The position numbers and the translations under genes were made by a program. This document shows, in pieces, positions 1 through 6,802 of a DNA stretch of 8,292 nucleotides. This DNA is from Actinomycetes bacterium (GTDB lineage: Bacteria; Actinomycetota; Actinomycetes; Actinomycetales; Cellulomonadaceae). The notes beneath the pieces are model-generated. The model saw nothing but the letters and a program-made list of their open reading frames with translations, was not told the DNA's origin and did not search any database. The number at the start of each line of letters is the position of its first letter. The first letter of the stretch is position 1. The DNA is taken from assembly GCA_023460255.1 (NCBI GenBank), contig JAEWQZ010000032.1, positions 1-8,292 on the forward strand. Reading direction: 5' to 3'.

Positions 1-370
1 CGCCGGCACCGCAGCAGAGGTCGACGACGACCGGTGCGCCGGCGCGTTCCCCGGGCCGCGCGAGCACCATGCGGACCGCGCGCACGGCGGCCCGGACGAC
101 GACGACCGTGCGCCGTCGTGGCACGTACACCCCGGACGCCACGGCGACCCGCACCCCGTCGAGCTCCGCCCAGCCGAGCACGTGCTCGAGGGGTTCGCCG
201 GCGACCCGGCGGGCGACGAGCCGCGCGAGCCGGGCGTCGTCGTCGGCGGCCTCGGCGAGGAGCAGCGCCGCCTCCTGCTCGGCGAACACGCAGCCTGCGG
301 CGCGCAGCGTCGCCACCAGGGTCGCGCCGGACGGGCCGGACAGGTCGGGGGCGGGGTCGGGGGCGGTCAT
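1..370 (-). CDS. PrmC/HemK-related N5-glutamine methyltransferase, N-terminal part (cut by left edge)
   Basis: Minus-strand reading frame that enters from the left edge and has no stop inside the window. The 123 visible residues hold the helical N-terminal substrate-recognition part of a PrmC/HemK-like enzyme, including RRVAGEPLEHVLGWAEL and YVPRRRT. This runs into the start of the SAM-binding Rossmann domain, VVVDLCCGAG, at about residues 114-123. The catalytic NPPY motif would lie beyond the edge. The family methylates a glutamine side chain, classically the GGQ motif of release factors. The DLCCGAG form of motif I and the PRRRT motif resemble the actinobacterial PrmC-related paralogue group rather than classical PrmC, so its substrate is uncertain. 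The start chosen is the ATG at 370. An in-frame GTG at 388 has a better-placed GGGGA (400-396, 7-base spacer) and would add six residues. It is divergent from pckG. Confidence 0.8.
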   Translation of the reverse strand, partial: MTAPDPAPDLSGPSGATLVATLRAAGCVFAEQEAALLLAEAADDDARLARLVARRVAGEPLEHVLGWAELDGVRVAVASGVYVPRRRTVVVVRAAVRAVRMVLARPGERAGAPVVVDLCCGAG

Positions 371-496
371 CGGGTGCCATGCTCTCACCAGGGGTTCCCC
401 ATGGCGGGTGCCGGTGAGGCCGGGTTTCGCCGATGCGCGTCCCATGAGACGGTAAAAAGGTTCCCGGTTCGCGGCCCGCCGCGCAGCGGGACGTCC

Positions 497-502
497 TAGT
501 CT
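497..502 (+). promoter_or_regulatory. Candidate -10 box of pckG (TAGTCT)
   Basis: TAGTCT matches the TANNNT pattern of actinobacterial housekeeping -10 elements and lies 53 bases before the pckG ATG, giving a leader of roughly 45 bases. No recognisable TTGACA-like -35 lies upstream. The small CCCGC/GCGGG inverted repeat ends seven bases before it and could be a regulator site. This rests on pattern matching only. Confidence 0.25.
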
Positions 503-543
503 GCCCCCACGAGGCTGAGCGAGACCCCGTGCACCGTCGCATC

Positions 544-550
544 GGAAGGA
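544..550 (+). promoter_or_regulatory. Ribosome binding site of pckG (GGAAGGA)
   Basis: GGAAGGA ends five bases before the ATG at 556. It supports that start over the in-frame GTG at 529, which lies upstream of this site, has no comparable site of its own and would add nine residues. Confidence 0.75.
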
Positions 551-555
551 CCGAG

Positions 556-2400
556 ATGAGCCTGCTGGACCGGACCGCACCCCTCCCCGCCGACACGGCG
601 GCGCCGACCGCCCACGCGCGGCTGCGCGCCTGGGTCGACGAGGTGGCGGACCTCGTGCGGCCGGACGACGTCGTCTGGTGCGACGGCTCGGCGGAGGAGT
701 ACGCGGAGTTCTGCGAGCTGCTCGTCGAGCAGGGCACGTTCATCCGGCTCGACCCGGTCAAGCGGCCGAACAGCTTCCTCGCGCGGTCCGACCCCAGCGA
801 CGTCGCGCGGGTCGAGAGCCGCACCTTCATCTGCTCGGCCGACGCCGCCGACGCCGGCCCCACGAACAACTGGCGCGCCCCGGCGGAGATGCGTGCGGAG
901 CTCGACGGAGTCTTCGCGGGCGCGATGCGCGGCCGGACGATGTACGTCATCCCGTTCTCGATGGGCCCGGTCGGGTCGCCGCTCGCCCAGTACGGCGTGC
1001 AGCTGACCGACTCGCCCTACGTCGTCGTGAACATGCACATCATGACCAGGGTCGGCACGGCCGTGCTGGACCAGCTCGGCGTCGACGGCGACTTCGTGCC
1101 GGCCGTGCACAGCGTCGGATACCCCCTGGTCGACGCGGCGGGCGTGGCCCGGCCCGACGTGACGTGGCCCTGCAACGAGACGAAGTACATCGTCCAGTTC
1201 CCGGAGACCCGCGAGATCTGGTCGTACGGCTCGGGCTACGGCGGCAACGCCCTGCTCGGCAAGAAGTGCTTCGCGCTGCGCATCGCGACGGTCATGGGCC
1301 GGGACGAGGGCTGGCTCGCCGAGCACATGCTGCTGCTGCGCCTGACCTCCCCGACCGGGCGGGTCTTCCACCTCGCCGCGGCGTTCCCGTCGGCCTGCGG
1401 CAAGACGAACCTGGCGATGATCCAGCCCACGCTCCCCGGTTGGACGGCCGAGACCATCGGTGACGACATCGCCTGGATGCGGCCCGGCACGGGTGACGAC
1501 CGCCGGCTGCGGGCGATCAACCCTGAGGCCGGGTTCTTCGGCGTCGCGCCGGGCACCGGTGAGACGACCAACCCCACCGCCGTCGCGATGGTCGCCCACG
1601 ACACGATCTTCACCAACGTCGCCCTCACCGACGACGGCGACGTGTGGTGGGAGGGGCTCACCGACACCCCGCCGGACCACCTGGTCGACTGGACGGGGCA
1701 GGACTGGACACCGGGCTGCGGACGCCCGGCCGCGCACCCGAACTCGCGCTTCACCGTCCGCGCGAGCCAGTGCCCGAGCATCGCGGACACGTGGGAGGAC
1801 CCCGACGGCGTCCCGGTCGACGCGATCTTCTTCGGCGGCCGACGCGCCACGAACGTGCCCCTGGTCACGCAGGCGCGCTCCTGGGCGCACGGGGTGTTCA
1901 TGGGCGCCACGATCTCGTCGGAGCAGACGGCGGCGGCCGAGGGCACGGTGGGTGCGCTGCGTCGCGACCCGTTCGCCATGCTGCCGTTCTGCGGCTACCA
2001 CATGGCCGACCACTGGGCGCACTGGCTGCGGATCGGGGAGCGGCTCGGCGACGCCGCCCCCGCGCTGTTCTGCGTGAACTGGTTCCGCAAGGGCGAGGGC
2101 GGGCGATTCCTGTGGCCCGGGTTCCGCGAGAACTCCCGCGTCATCGACTGGGCGTTGCGGCGCGTGGCCGGCGAGGCCGACGCCGTCGAGACGCCGGTGG
2201 GGCTGCTGCCGGCCGAGGGGTCCCTGGACCTGTCCGGCCTGGACCTGCCCGCGCAGGACGTCGCCGCGCTGTTCGCCGTCGAACCCGACGCATGGCGCGT
2301 CGAGTGCGACCTGGCCCAGGAGTGGTTCGACAGGTTCGGCGACCGCGTGCCTGCCGAGCTCGTCGCCGAGCTCGAGGAGACCCGCGCGCTGCTCGGCTGA
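556..2400 (+). CDS. pckG: Phosphoenolpyruvate carboxykinase (GTP)
   Basis: Cytosolic enzyme converting oxaloacetate and GTP to phosphoenolpyruvate, CO2 and GDP, the entry step of gluconeogenesis from TCA intermediates. It can run in reverse as an anaplerotic reaction. The 614-residue length fits the GTP family; ATP-type enzymes are shorter and unrelated in detail. Visible motifs in order are the substrate-loop arginine in DVARVESRT (Arg85), YGSGYGGNALLGKKC (Tyr228, Lys236-Lys237), His257, the P-loop FPSACGKTN (276-285) with the GTP-family reactive Cys281 and Lys283, GDDIAWM (302-308) with metal-binding Asp304, and NSR (Arg398). NWFRKGEGGRFLWPGF in the C-terminal half matches the family's nucleotide-binding region. 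From Tyr228 onward these key residues keep a constant seven-residue offset from the rat enzyme. The gene is monocistronic, divergent from the methyltransferase and convergent with the aldo/keto reductase. All key residues are present, so it is probably active. Confidence 0.97.
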   Translation: MSLLDRTAPLPADTAAPTAHARLRAWVDEVADLVRPDDVVWCDGSAEEYAEFCELLVEQGTFIRLDPVKRPNSFLARSDPSDVARVESRTFICSADAADAGPTNNWRAPAEMRAELDGVFAGAMRGRTMYVIPFSMGPVGSPLAQYGVQLTDSPYVVVNMHIMTRVGTAVLDQLGVDGDFVPAVHSVGYPLVDAAGVARPDVTWPCNETKYIVQFPETREIWSYGSGYGGNALLGKKCFALRIATVMGRDEGWLAEHMLLLRLTSPTGRVFHLAAAFPSACGKTNLAMIQPTLPGWTAETIGDDIAWMRPGTGDDRRLRAINPEAGFFGVAPGTGETTNPTAVAMVAHDTIFTNVALTDDGDVWWEGLTDTPPDHLVDWTGQDWTPGCGRPAAHPNSRFTVRASQCPSIADTWEDPDGVPVDAIFFGGRRATNVPLVTQARSWAHGVFMGATISSEQTAAAEGTVGALRRDPFAMLPFCGYHMADHWAHWLRIGERLGDAAPALFCVNWFRKGEGGRFLWPGFRENSRVIDWALRRVAGEADAVETPVGLLPAEGSLDLSGLDLPAQDVAALFAVEPDAWRVECDLAQEWFDRFGDRVPAELVAELEETRALLG

Positions 2401-2424
2401 GCCGGGGCGGTCGACCGGCGCAGG

Positions 2425-3396
2425 TCAGCCGAACGGCGCGTCCAGCCAGACCCGCCGTGGCGGCAGCAGCATCTCGAGCTCGTCGAACAGCTCGTCGGGC
2501 AGGGGTGCGGCCGCACGCTCGAGGGTCTCGGTGACGAGCCCGGGCCGCCCCATGCCGACGACCGTCGAGGTGACGCGCGGCTGCCGGAGCGAGAACTGCA
2601 GGGCCGCGGTCGTGATGTCGGTGCCGTGCCGCTCGCACGCGGCGCGCATCTGCGCGACGGCGTCGAGGATCTCGGGCGGCGCCTCGCGGTAGCCGTAGGT
2701 GCTGATGGTGGGCTCGGGGACGAGCAGGCCGCCGCCGAGGACCGCCGCGTTGAGCACGCCCATCCCGCGGGAGGAGGCCTCCTCGATCAGGTCGCCGGCG
2801 CTCCGGTCGAGCAGGGTCCAGCGATTGTGCACGAGGAGCACGTCGAACACGTCGAGGGCGAGGTAGCGGGCGATCTCCTGGACCTGCCCGCCCGCGAGCC
2901 CGATGGACCCGACGGCGCCGGACTCCTTGAGCGCGACGAGCGCGTCGACGGCGCCGCCGGGCCGGGCGATCTCGTCGAAGCCGAAGAACTCGGGGTCGTG
3001 CAGGTGGACGAGGGGGAGCACGTCCAGCCCCAGGCGCTCGCGGCTCTCGGCCACCGACGCGCGGACCCGGTCCCCGGAGTAGTCGCGGTCCAGCGGGTCC
3101 ACCTTGGTGCCGACGACGAAGTCGGGCGGCAGGCCGCCGACGGCACGGATCGCGGCGCCGATGCGTCGCTCGCTCTCACCCTCGCTGTACCCGTTGGAGG
3201 TGTCCTGGAACCGGATCGGCGACTCCAGCACGGCCCGGGCGACGGCGATGCCCTCGTCGGCGGGCACCTCGCGGCCGTAGAGCCGCGGCATGCTGCCGAG
3301 CGGCGAGCCGCCCGCGCAGATCGCCGTGACCGTCAGGGGCGTGCCGGGCAGCGGGCGCAGCCAGTCGGGGGAACCGGGGTGGGGTGCGGTGGTCAT
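2425..3396 (-). CDS. Aldo/keto reductase, D-threo-aldose 1-dehydrogenase-like
   Basis: A 323-residue cytosolic NAD(P)-dependent oxidoreductase of the AKR (beta/alpha)8 fold. The catalytic tetrad is complete: Asp65 and Tyr70 in QDTSNGYSEGESERRIG, Lys98 in VVGTKVD and His133 in LVHLHDPE. Asn191 in HNRWTLLDRSA and the C-terminal TSTVVGMGRPG (276-286) fit the cofactor-binding end of the barrel. The DTSNGYSEGESE form and the HNRWTLLDR segment are typical of the branch annotated as D-threo-aldose/L-fucose 1-dehydrogenase or pyridoxal 4-dehydrogenase. The exact substrate cannot be read from sequence. The ATG at 3396 has only a weak GTGGGA-like site upstream. The gene is last in the minus-strand enzyme block, 86 bases after the hydrolase, and ends 24 bases from the pckG stop. 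Confidence 0.85.
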   Translation of the reverse strand: MTTAPHPGSPDWLRPLPGTPLTVTAICAGGSPLGSMPRLYGREVPADEGIAVARAVLESPIRFQDTSNGYSEGESERRIGAAIRAVGGLPPDFVVGTKVDPLDRDYSGDRVRASVAESRERLGLDVLPLVHLHDPEFFGFDEIARPGGAVDALVALKESGAVGSIGLAGGQVQEIARYLALDVFDVLLVHNRWTLLDRSAGDLIEEASSRGMGVLNAAVLGGGLLVPEPTISTYGYREAPPEILDAVAQMRAACERHGTDITTAALQFSLRQPRVTSTVVGMGRPGLVTETLERAAAPLPDELFDELEMLLPPRRVWLDAPFG

Positions 3397-3482
3397 ACCG
3401 CCATCCCACCACGGGCGGGCGGGCACGGCACGGCTGGGCGCGGGTGATCCTCGTAACGATTCGACCCGCCAGGGGAGGCCGC
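3397..3482 (-). promoter_or_regulatory. Gap between hydrolase and aldo/keto reductase, with a small TCGT/ACGA inverted repeat
   Basis: This is the only gap in the enzyme block long enough for an internal promoter. It contains the nine-base near-palindrome TCGT-A-ACGA (3451-3459) in a locally less GC-rich patch, about 55 bases before the reductase start. That could be an operator half-site or part of a promoter. No clear -10/-35 pair and no terminator hairpin with a U-run is seen, so readthrough from the hydrolase is equally possible. Confidence 0.25.
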
Positions 3483-4334
3483 TCAGACGGGACCGACCCC
3501 GTCGAGGAACCCGTCCACGACGACGCGGAAGGCGGCCGGCTGCTCGACCCACGGGTAGTGCCCGCAGCCGGCCAGGACCTCCACCCGTCCGCGGGGCACG
3601 AGGGCGGCGAGCCCCCGCCCGGCATCGGCGCCCGTCGCGCAGTCGGCGTCGCCGACGACGACCAGGACCGGCACGTCGACCTGGGCCAGGCCGTCCCATG
3701 CCCCGTCCGGGGCAGGAGCTCCGAACGCGCGGGCAGCCGCCAGCGACCATCGCCCGGACAACGCGTGCGCCCGCTCGGCCTCGCCCCACGCCGCGTACGT
3801 CGTCGGCGCCATCTCGTGCTGCCACGCGGTGTACGCGTCGTCGTCGGCCACCTCGCGCGGCTCGAGGCACGCGGCGACGGCAGCGTCGAACACCGGGTCG
3901 CCGCGGCGCGCCGCCACGAGCCCGTCGATGTCGTCCGCCGCCACGAACGGCGCCCCCGGGGGCGTGACGAGGACCAGCGCGGCCACCCGCTGCGGGTGCT
4001 GGACGGCGGTGGCCAGGGTGAGCCGGCACCCGGCGGAGTGCCCGAGCAGCACGGCGCGGTCCAGGCCGAGGTGGTCCAGGAGCGCGACGACGTCGCTCGC
4101 CTGCGCCCAGTGGGACATCGCCTCCGCCGGCCCGGCGGGGGAGCGGCCGACACCGCGCAGGTGCGGGACGACCAGGCGGCGCCGACCGGCCGGCCCGCCC
4201 AGCCCGGCGAGGTCGCCGAGGTAGTCGGGGTGCCGCGCCGGACCACCCGCGAGCACGACGAGGGGTGGGCGGCCGGGGTCGCCCAGGACGTCGTGGTGCA
4301 GCCGGGCGCCGTCGGCGGCGATGTGGATGGGCAC
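3483..4334 (-). CDS. Alpha/beta-fold hydrolase (proline iminopeptidase-like, S33-type)
   Basis: A 283-residue soluble hydrolase. The nucleophile elbow is GHSAG (98-102, Ser100), the acid is probably Asp231 in VVGDAD (Asp229 is the alternative) and the base is His259 in CGHYPWVEQP. The oxyanion-loop segment LAGGPARHPDYL (28-39) and HLRGVGRSPAG (58-68) resemble the HGGPG and DxRGxGxS motifs of proline iminopeptidase-like members, but the HGGPG motif itself is not intact, so peptidase activity should not be assumed. The family covers esterases, lactonases, peptidases and C-C hydrolases. The start is a GTG with a poor ribosome binding site, 21 bases after the dehydrogenase stop, which suggests translation coupled to the upstream gene. 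The opening IHIAADGARLHHDVLG is the normal first strand of such enzymes, so no earlier start is needed. Confidence 0.85.
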   Translation of the reverse strand: MPIHIAADGARLHHDVLGDPGRPPLVVLAGGPARHPDYLGDLAGLGGPAGRRRLVVPHLRGVGRSPAGPAEAMSHWAQASDVVALLDHLGLDRAVLLGHSAGCRLTLATAVQHPQRVAALVLVTPPGAPFVAADDIDGLVAARRGDPVFDAAVAACLEPREVADDDAYTAWQHEMAPTTYAAWGEAERAHALSGRWSLAAARAFGAPAPDGAWDGLAQVDVPVLVVVGDADCATGADAGRGLAALVPRGRVEVLAGCGHYPWVEQPAAFRVVVDGFLDGVGPV

Positions 4335-4355
4335 GGTCCGACGCTAGCCGAGCCG

Positions 4356-5174
4356 TCAGGCCCGGTCGCCCGGCCGTCCCGTGAAGTGCTCCATCCCGCG
4401 GTTGATCCCGAACAGGTCCAGCGCCGCGTCGAAGGCCGGCACCGGCAGGAGCCGCAGCGCGGGAAGGACGCGCACCAGCGGGGGCAGGACGATCTGCTGC
4501 CGCCCGCGCTCGATGCCGTCGAGGACCTTCGCCGCCACGTCGCCCTCGCGCAGGATCGGCAGCAGCAGCGGGAACCGCGTCCGCACGCCCTCGAACATCC
4601 CCGTGTCGATGTAGTAGGGGCACACGACCAGGGTGCGCACCCCGCTGCCGGCGAGCCGCAGCTCGCCGCGCAGGGACTCGGTGAACCCGACGGCCGCCCA
4701 CTTGCTCGCCGAGTAGTCCGTCTGCCGCGCGACGCCGACGAGACCCGCCGCGCTCGCCACCGTCACCACCGTGCCGCGACGCCGCGCCACCATCCCCGGC
4801 AGGAACGCCCGCGTCACCCAGTACAGCGACAGCACGTTGACGGCCATCGTGCGCTCGATCGTCGCGTCGGAGGTCTCGAGCAGCGGGCGCCCGGAGACGA
4901 TGCCCGCGTTGTTCACGACGACGTCGACCGCGCCGGCCTCCTCGGCCGCGGCGGTCACCGCGTCGCGGTCGCTCACGTCGACGACCTGCGCGTGCGCGGG
5001 CAGCCCGTGCGCGCGGATGTCGTCGCGCACCGCCAGGGCGCGCTCGGCGGACAGGTCCCAGATCACCGGCGTCGCCCCGCGACGCGCAGCGCCGATCGCC
5101 AGCCGCCGGCCGAGGCCGCTGCCGCCGCCCGTGACCAGCACCCGTGCCCCCGCGAGGGCGGTTCCCCGTGCCAT
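4356..5174 (-). CDS. Short-chain dehydrogenase/reductase, SDR16C/RDH10-like
   Basis: A 272-residue Rossmann oxidoreductase. The cofactor glycine motif is TGGGSGLG (15-22). Asp40 in VIWDLS, at the end of the second strand, predicts NAD(H) preference. Also present are NNAG (88-91), Asn113 and the catalytic Ser141, Tyr154 and Lys158 (YSASK). The segments VIWDLS, VCPYYIDTGMFEGV (184-197) and a C-terminal FGINRGMEHFTGR (255-267) match the classical SDR branch that includes retinol dehydrogenase 10 and 17-beta-HSD11-type enzymes, which oxidise lipophilic alcohols or reduce their aldehydes or ketones. Residues about 228-256 are hydrophobic and proline-rich and could touch membranes. A strong AGGAGG site supports the ATG at 5174. 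The gene begins 26 bases after gabD2, so the two probably share a transcript. The natural substrate is unknown. Confidence 0.88.
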   Translation of the reverse strand: MARGTALAGARVLVTGGGSGLGRRLAIGAARRGATPVIWDLSAERALAVRDDIRAHGLPAHAQVVDVSDRDAVTAAAEEAGAVDVVVNNAGIVSGRPLLETSDATIERTMAVNVLSLYWVTRAFLPGMVARRRGTVVTVASAAGLVGVARQTDYSASKWAAVGFTESLRGELRLAGSGVRTLVVCPYYIDTGMFEGVRTRFPLLLPILREGDVAAKVLDGIERGRQQIVLPPLVRVLPALRLLPVPAFDAALDLFGINRGMEHFTGRPGDRA

Positions 5175-5178
5175 CGAT

Positions 5179-5184
5179 CCTCCT
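5179..5184 (-). promoter_or_regulatory. Ribosome binding site of the short-chain dehydrogenase (AGGAGG)
   Basis: A perfect AGGAGG on the minus strand, four bases before the ATG at 5174. It lies within the 26-base gap after gabD2. It fixes the start and indicates efficient independent initiation within a shared transcript. Confidence 0.8.
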
Positions 5185-5200
5185 GTCGTCCGCGTGGTCG

Positions 5201-6745
5201 TCAGGGCAGCCGGCGCAGCACCTGCACGCCCGGGCGCATGAGCGAGTGGTAGCGCTCGCCGGTGAGCAGACCCGACGGCGCGACCTGGAGCAGGCGCTGG
5301 GTGGCCACCGTCTGCGCGTCCGTGTACTTGGTGATGCCCTCGCGGCCGTGCCGGCGGCCGACCCCGGACTGGCCGACGCCGCCCATCGGCGCGTCGTGCG
5401 AGCCCCAGGCCGCGGCGTAGCCCTCGTTGACGTTCACCGTGCCCGCGCGCAGGCGGCCGGCCACCTCGGGCCCCCGCCGGCGCGACCAGACGCTCGCGTT
5501 CAGGCCGTACTCGGTGTCGTTCGCCCGCGTCACCGCCTCCTCGGCGTCGGCCACCGGGTAGACCGCGACCACGGGGCCGAACGTCTCCGCCCGGGCCAGG
5601 CTCGCGTCGTCCGGGACGTCGGTCAGCACGGTGGGTGCGTAGAAGTGAGGGCCCAGCTCCGGCACGGGATGGCCGCCGGCGAGCACCGTGGCACCCTTCG
5701 CGACGGCGTCCTCGACGTGCTCGGTGACCGTGGCGAGCTGCGCCTCGCTCACCAGGGAGCCCATCTCGACGTCCCAGCCGGCACCGGGCCCCACCCGCAT
5801 CCGCCGCACCCGGTCGACGAAGGCCGCGACGAACGCGTCGTGGATGCCGGCGGTCGCGTAGATCCGCTCGATGCTCACGCACAGCTGGCCGGCGTTGGCG
5901 AAGCACGCCTCGACCAACCCCTCGACGGTGCGCTCGAGGTCGGCGTCGTCCAGGACGACTGCGGCGTTCTTGCCGCCGAGCTCGGCGGAGAAGCCGATGA
6001 GCCGCTCGCCGCACGCCGCGGCGATGGTCCGGCCCGTCGCGGTGGAACCGGTGAACATCACGAAGTCGACGCGGTCGACCATCGCCGGCCCGAGCACGCG
6101 ACCCGGGCCCGTCACGACGCCGAACACGTCGTCGGGAAGCCCTGCCTCGCGGAGCAGGTCCACCAGGGCCAGGGCCGACAGGGGCGTCGCGGAGTCCGGC
6201 TTGAGCACGACGGCGTTGCCCGCCAGGAGCGCGGGGATCGCGTCGGACACGGCCAGCGTCAGCGGGTAGTTCCACGGGGCGATGACGCCGACCACCCCCT
6301 TCGGCCGTCGGTGCTCGACGGTCCGCGTGAGCACGGGGATCGCGCCCCGACGGCGCCGGGCACGCAGGTGCGCGGGCGCCGTGCGCGCGTAGTACGCCGC
6401 GGTGAGCACGACGTCCGCCAGCTCCACGAAGGCGCTGATCCGCGCCTTGCCGGACTCCGCCTGGCAGATGTCGAGCAGCTCGTCCTCGTGCTCCAGGACG
6501 AGGTCGGCGAAGCGGCGGACGACGGCGCAGCGCCGGCCGATCGGCAGCGCCGCCCACGCGCGCCGGGCGTCCCGGGCGCGGTCGACCGCCAGCGCGACGT
6601 CGTCCGGCGCGCAGACCGGGACCTGGCCGACGGGCCCGCCGTCGACGGGTGAGGCCACGACAGCCGTCGGCCGGTCGCCCGTCGTCGTGACCAGCGCGGC
6701 CAGGTGGGCCCAGCGGGTGGCGGTGGGGGTGGCCGCAGCTGTCAT
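5201..6745 (-). CDS. gabD2: Succinate-semialdehyde dehydrogenase, GabD2-type (NADP+-preferring aldehyde dehydrogenase)
   Basis: A 514-residue aldehyde dehydrogenase, full length for the family, oxidising an aldehyde to its acid. Motifs are APWNYPLT with catalytic Asn159, KPDS with Lys182, FTGSTATGR (231-239), ELGGKN with general-base Glu255, NAGQLC with catalytic Cys289 and ETFGPVV. Ser185, where NAD enzymes usually carry Glu, predicts NADP+ preference. The segments VSDAIPALLAGNAVVLKPD, SIERIY, EMGSLVSEAQL and NDTEYGLNASVW closely follow mycobacterial GabD2 as recalled from the literature, hence the name. The second cysteine that gives human SSADH its redox switch is replaced by Ser291. The ATG at 6745 has GAGGAG with a six-base spacer; a longer in-frame version beginning further upstream lacks this support. 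No GABA transaminase or 2-oxoglutarate decarboxylase is adjacent, so succinate semialdehyde as substrate is family inference. It is the first gene of the minus-strand enzyme block. Confidence 0.9.
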   Translation of the reverse strand: MTAAATPTATRWAHLAALVTTTGDRPTAVVASPVDGGPVGQVPVCAPDDVALAVDRARDARRAWAALPIGRRCAVVRRFADLVLEHEDELLDICQAESGKARISAFVELADVVLTAAYYARTAPAHLRARRRRGAIPVLTRTVEHRRPKGVVGVIAPWNYPLTLAVSDAIPALLAGNAVVLKPDSATPLSALALVDLLREAGLPDDVFGVVTGPGRVLGPAMVDRVDFVMFTGSTATGRTIAAACGERLIGFSAELGGKNAAVVLDDADLERTVEGLVEACFANAGQLCVSIERIYATAGIHDAFVAAFVDRVRRMRVGPGAGWDVEMGSLVSEAQLATVTEHVEDAVAKGATVLAGGHPVPELGPHFYAPTVLTDVPDDASLARAETFGPVVAVYPVADAEEAVTRANDTEYGLNASVWSRRRGPEVAGRLRAGTVNVNEGYAAAWGSHDAPMGGVGQSGVGRRHGREGITKYTDAQTVATQRLLQVAPSGLLTGERYHSLMRPGVQVLRRLP

Positions 6746-6751
6746 CGTCGA

Positions 6752-6757
6752 CTCCTC
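6752..6757 (-). promoter_or_regulatory. Ribosome binding site of gabD2 (GAGGAG)
   Basis: GAGGAG on the minus strand, six bases before the ATG at 6745. It decides this start over longer in-frame alternatives, whose extra N-terminal residues are arginine-rich and unlike a real protein. Confidence 0.75.
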
Positions 6758-6777
6758 GATCCGGCGCGCACGGCGCC

Positions 6778-6802
6778 GACGGGGCGGCGGTGCGTCGGGT
6801 CC
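6778..6802 (-). promoter_or_regulatory. Candidate ECF-type promoter of the gabD2 operon
   Basis: On the minus strand GGAC (6802-6799) is followed after 17 bases by CGTC (6781-6778), about 32 bases before the gabD2 ATG. GGAAC-like -35 and CGTC -10 elements are the usual layout for ECF sigma promoters. A TTGACT that resembles a housekeeping -35 box (6808-6803) directly precedes it but has no -10 partner. Short motifs of this composition occur often by chance in such GC-rich DNA, so this is tentative. Confidence 0.25.

Larger units (their letters stand above)
371..555. promoter_or_regulatory. Divergent intergenic region between the methyltransferase and pckG
   Basis: A 185-base region (or 167 bases if the methyltransferase starts at 388) that must hold the 5' signals of both genes. 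Visible items are a TAAAAA run at 453-458, an A-run that stands out in this GC-rich sequence, and a small inverted repeat CCCGC/GCGGG (475-479 and 486-490, six-base loop). There is also a TANNNT-type -10 candidate TAGTCT at 497-502 for pckG, and TACCGT on the minus strand (454-449) for the methyltransferase. Neither -10 candidate has a convincing -35 box at 16-18 bases, so the exact promoters are not established. Confidence 0.4.

Noticed and set aside
34..499. Overlapping plus-strand frames near the left edge
   Set aside because: They are arginine- or serine-rich shadows of the minus-strand methyltransferase, which has recognisable family motifs.
496..2022. Long open frame of 508 codons on the minus strand opposite pckG
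   Set aside because: It is fully antisense to a certain gene with all catalytic motifs. Its product is a low-complexity Arg/Val/His/Asp-rich string with no domain, as expected where GC-rich third positions suppress stops.
2408..2417. CGGTCGACCG palindrome as a terminator
   Set aside because: Only ten bases, no loop and no U-tract, so it is not credible as an intrinsic terminator by itself.
2425..4701. An apparent 758-residue fusion ending in the aldo/keto reductase
   Set aside because: The first part is an out-of-frame reading of the SDR and hydrolase genes and is Arg/Ala/Pro-rich nonsense. The real reductase starts at the ATG at 3396.
3384..5252. Plus-strand open frame of 622 codons across the reductase, hydrolase and SDR genes
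   Set aside because: Antisense to three well-supported genes, rich in Arg, Gly, His and Pro, and without recognisable domains.
5144..6652. Plus-strand open frame of 502 codons opposite gabD2
   Set aside because: Antisense shadow of a complete aldehyde dehydrogenase, with low-complexity composition.
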